A DNA stretch of 5,917 nt, taken from positions 1-5,917 of the forward strand of contig JAOAPP010000196.1 of the NCBI GenBank assembly GCA_025462985.1, read 5' to 3'. Source of the DNA: Bryobacterales bacterium. Lineage in GTDB: Bacteria > Acidobacteriota > Terriglobia > Bryobacterales > Bryobacteraceae. The notes beneath the pieces were generated by a model, which had not been told where the DNA came from, searched no databases, and saw nothing but the letters and a program-made list of their open reading frames with translations. Made by a program: the position numbers and the translations under genes. Below, one piece after another: positions 5,381 to 5,917 of this stretch (positions are counted from its first letter, which is position 1; every line of letters begins with the position of its first letter).

Positions 5381-5917
5381 TAATGCGATCGTCTGAGCAG
5401 CGCAAAGAGCTTAATCGCGGGTCCACGTACATCCATTGCAGGTGAATATCGCGGCCGTTCAGTGCCCGTTCGAGTTCGGCAACGCAGGAATCTCGATCGT
5501 CCAGGCCAGCGTGCACGACGGCTAGGCAATACGGCGAGACGTAACGCCGCTGAGAGAGTGCGGTAAGCTCTTCGAGCGCCGCTTGGGCTTGTTCGGGAGC
5601 GCCGGAAGTGGCATGGACGTGGCCGAGCGCCGCGAGAATGATGGGAGAACTGGGCGAGGAACTGCGAGCATAGTCCAGTTCCGTCAGGGCTTCGTCCACC
5701 ATTTCCATCCGCTGATAAATGAGCCCGAGCAGAAAGTGTCCCAAGGCGAAGTTGGAATCCAGCACCAAGGCGCGCCATGCCTGTTCGAGGGCCCCTCGAG
5801 CGTCTCCGACAGCAAGCAGTGTCCAGGCGCGTTGAAAGCCGGCCCATTGCGATAGCGGATCGTGAGCGAGAGACGTTTCCACCTGCGCGACCGCCTCTTC
5901 GACCCGGCCCTGGCACA
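5298..5917 (-). CDS. TPR-repeat protein, C-terminal part (5' end beyond the window)
   Basis: The frame is open from the right edge to a TGA at 5300-5298, giving about 205 residues of a longer protein. A GTG at 5882 is not the start, because the repeat pattern continues upstream of it (GRVEEAVAQVETSLAHDP). About four and a half tetratricopeptide repeats are visible, for example AGFQRAWTLLAVGDARGALE, GHFLLGLIYQRMEMVDEALT and LAALGHVHATSGAPEQAQAA. The tail has YVSPYCLAVVHAGL, an ERAL helix and MYVDPRLSSLR. This tail is typical of TPR regions on acidobacterial signalling proteins, such as DNA-binding winged-helix, adenylate cyclase-like or Ser/Thr kinase fusions; which head is present cannot be seen here. 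The repeats should mediate protein contacts. The family part ends around RMGLQ, and about 20 extra residues run into the methyltransferase gene. Confidence 0.88.
   Translation of the reverse strand, partial: CQGRVEEAVAQVETSLAHDPLSQWAGFQRAWTLLAVGDARGALEQAWRALVLDSNFALGHFLLGLIYQRMEMVDEALTELDYARSSSPSSPIILAALGHVHATSGAPEQAQAALEELTALSQRRYVSPYCLAVVHAGLDDRDSCVAELERALNGRDIHLQWMYVDPRLSSLRCSDDRIISLLNRMGLQRPAPAASITPNKSAAPS

Noticed and set aside
5140..5916. - strand frame of 258 codons rich in Arg and Gly
   Set aside because: It is a frame shadow of the TPR gene, which shows clear repeats in another frame of the same strand.

Overview
The window looks like chromosomal DNA from a soil-type, GC-rich bacterium, most likely an acidobacterium of the Solibacter/Bryobacter kind. 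That guess rests on recalled resemblance, not a search. The pointers are an octaheme cytochrome of a type common there, a Tat-signalled hydroxypyruvate-isomerase-like barrel protein, a TPR protein whose tail is typical of acidobacterial signalling proteins, and a CheB-type remnant.

Layout. Positions 1-162 hold at most the tail of an upstream gene, then a 16-bp tandem duplication and a good ribosome binding site. An octaheme c-type cytochrome follows (163-1413, +). Converging on it is a small orphan gene of unknown function (about 1439-1750, -). Between that gene and a YceI-family gene (2049-2606, -) lies a degraded CheB methylesterase gene on the + strand (about 1831-2030). It has lost one base, gained an in-frame stop and lost its middle. 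A Tat-type sugar isomerase gene (2709-3542, +) is divergent from yceI. Next come a short gene-free gap and a tRNA-Gly(UCC) gene on the - strand (3673-3747) with a clear TATAAT promoter. Divergent from the tRNA is a tightly joined pair on the + strand: a UbiA-like membrane protein (3812-4702) and a class I SAM methyltransferase (4703-5380) with no gap between them. The methyltransferase overlaps tail-to-tail, by 83 bp, with a TPR protein gene (- strand, 5298 to beyond the right edge).

How the genes work together. Most are independent single-gene units. The only convincing operon is the UbiA-like/methyltransferase pair, which recalls the prenyltransferase-plus-methyltransferase logic of quinone or isoprenoid-lipid synthesis, although the UbiA-like protein departs from the canonical active-site motifs. 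The cytochrome is probably a periplasmic electron carrier or oxidoreductase, but no partner gene is visible. No CRISPR array, transposase or phage gene was seen. The most distinctive feature is the CheB remnant.
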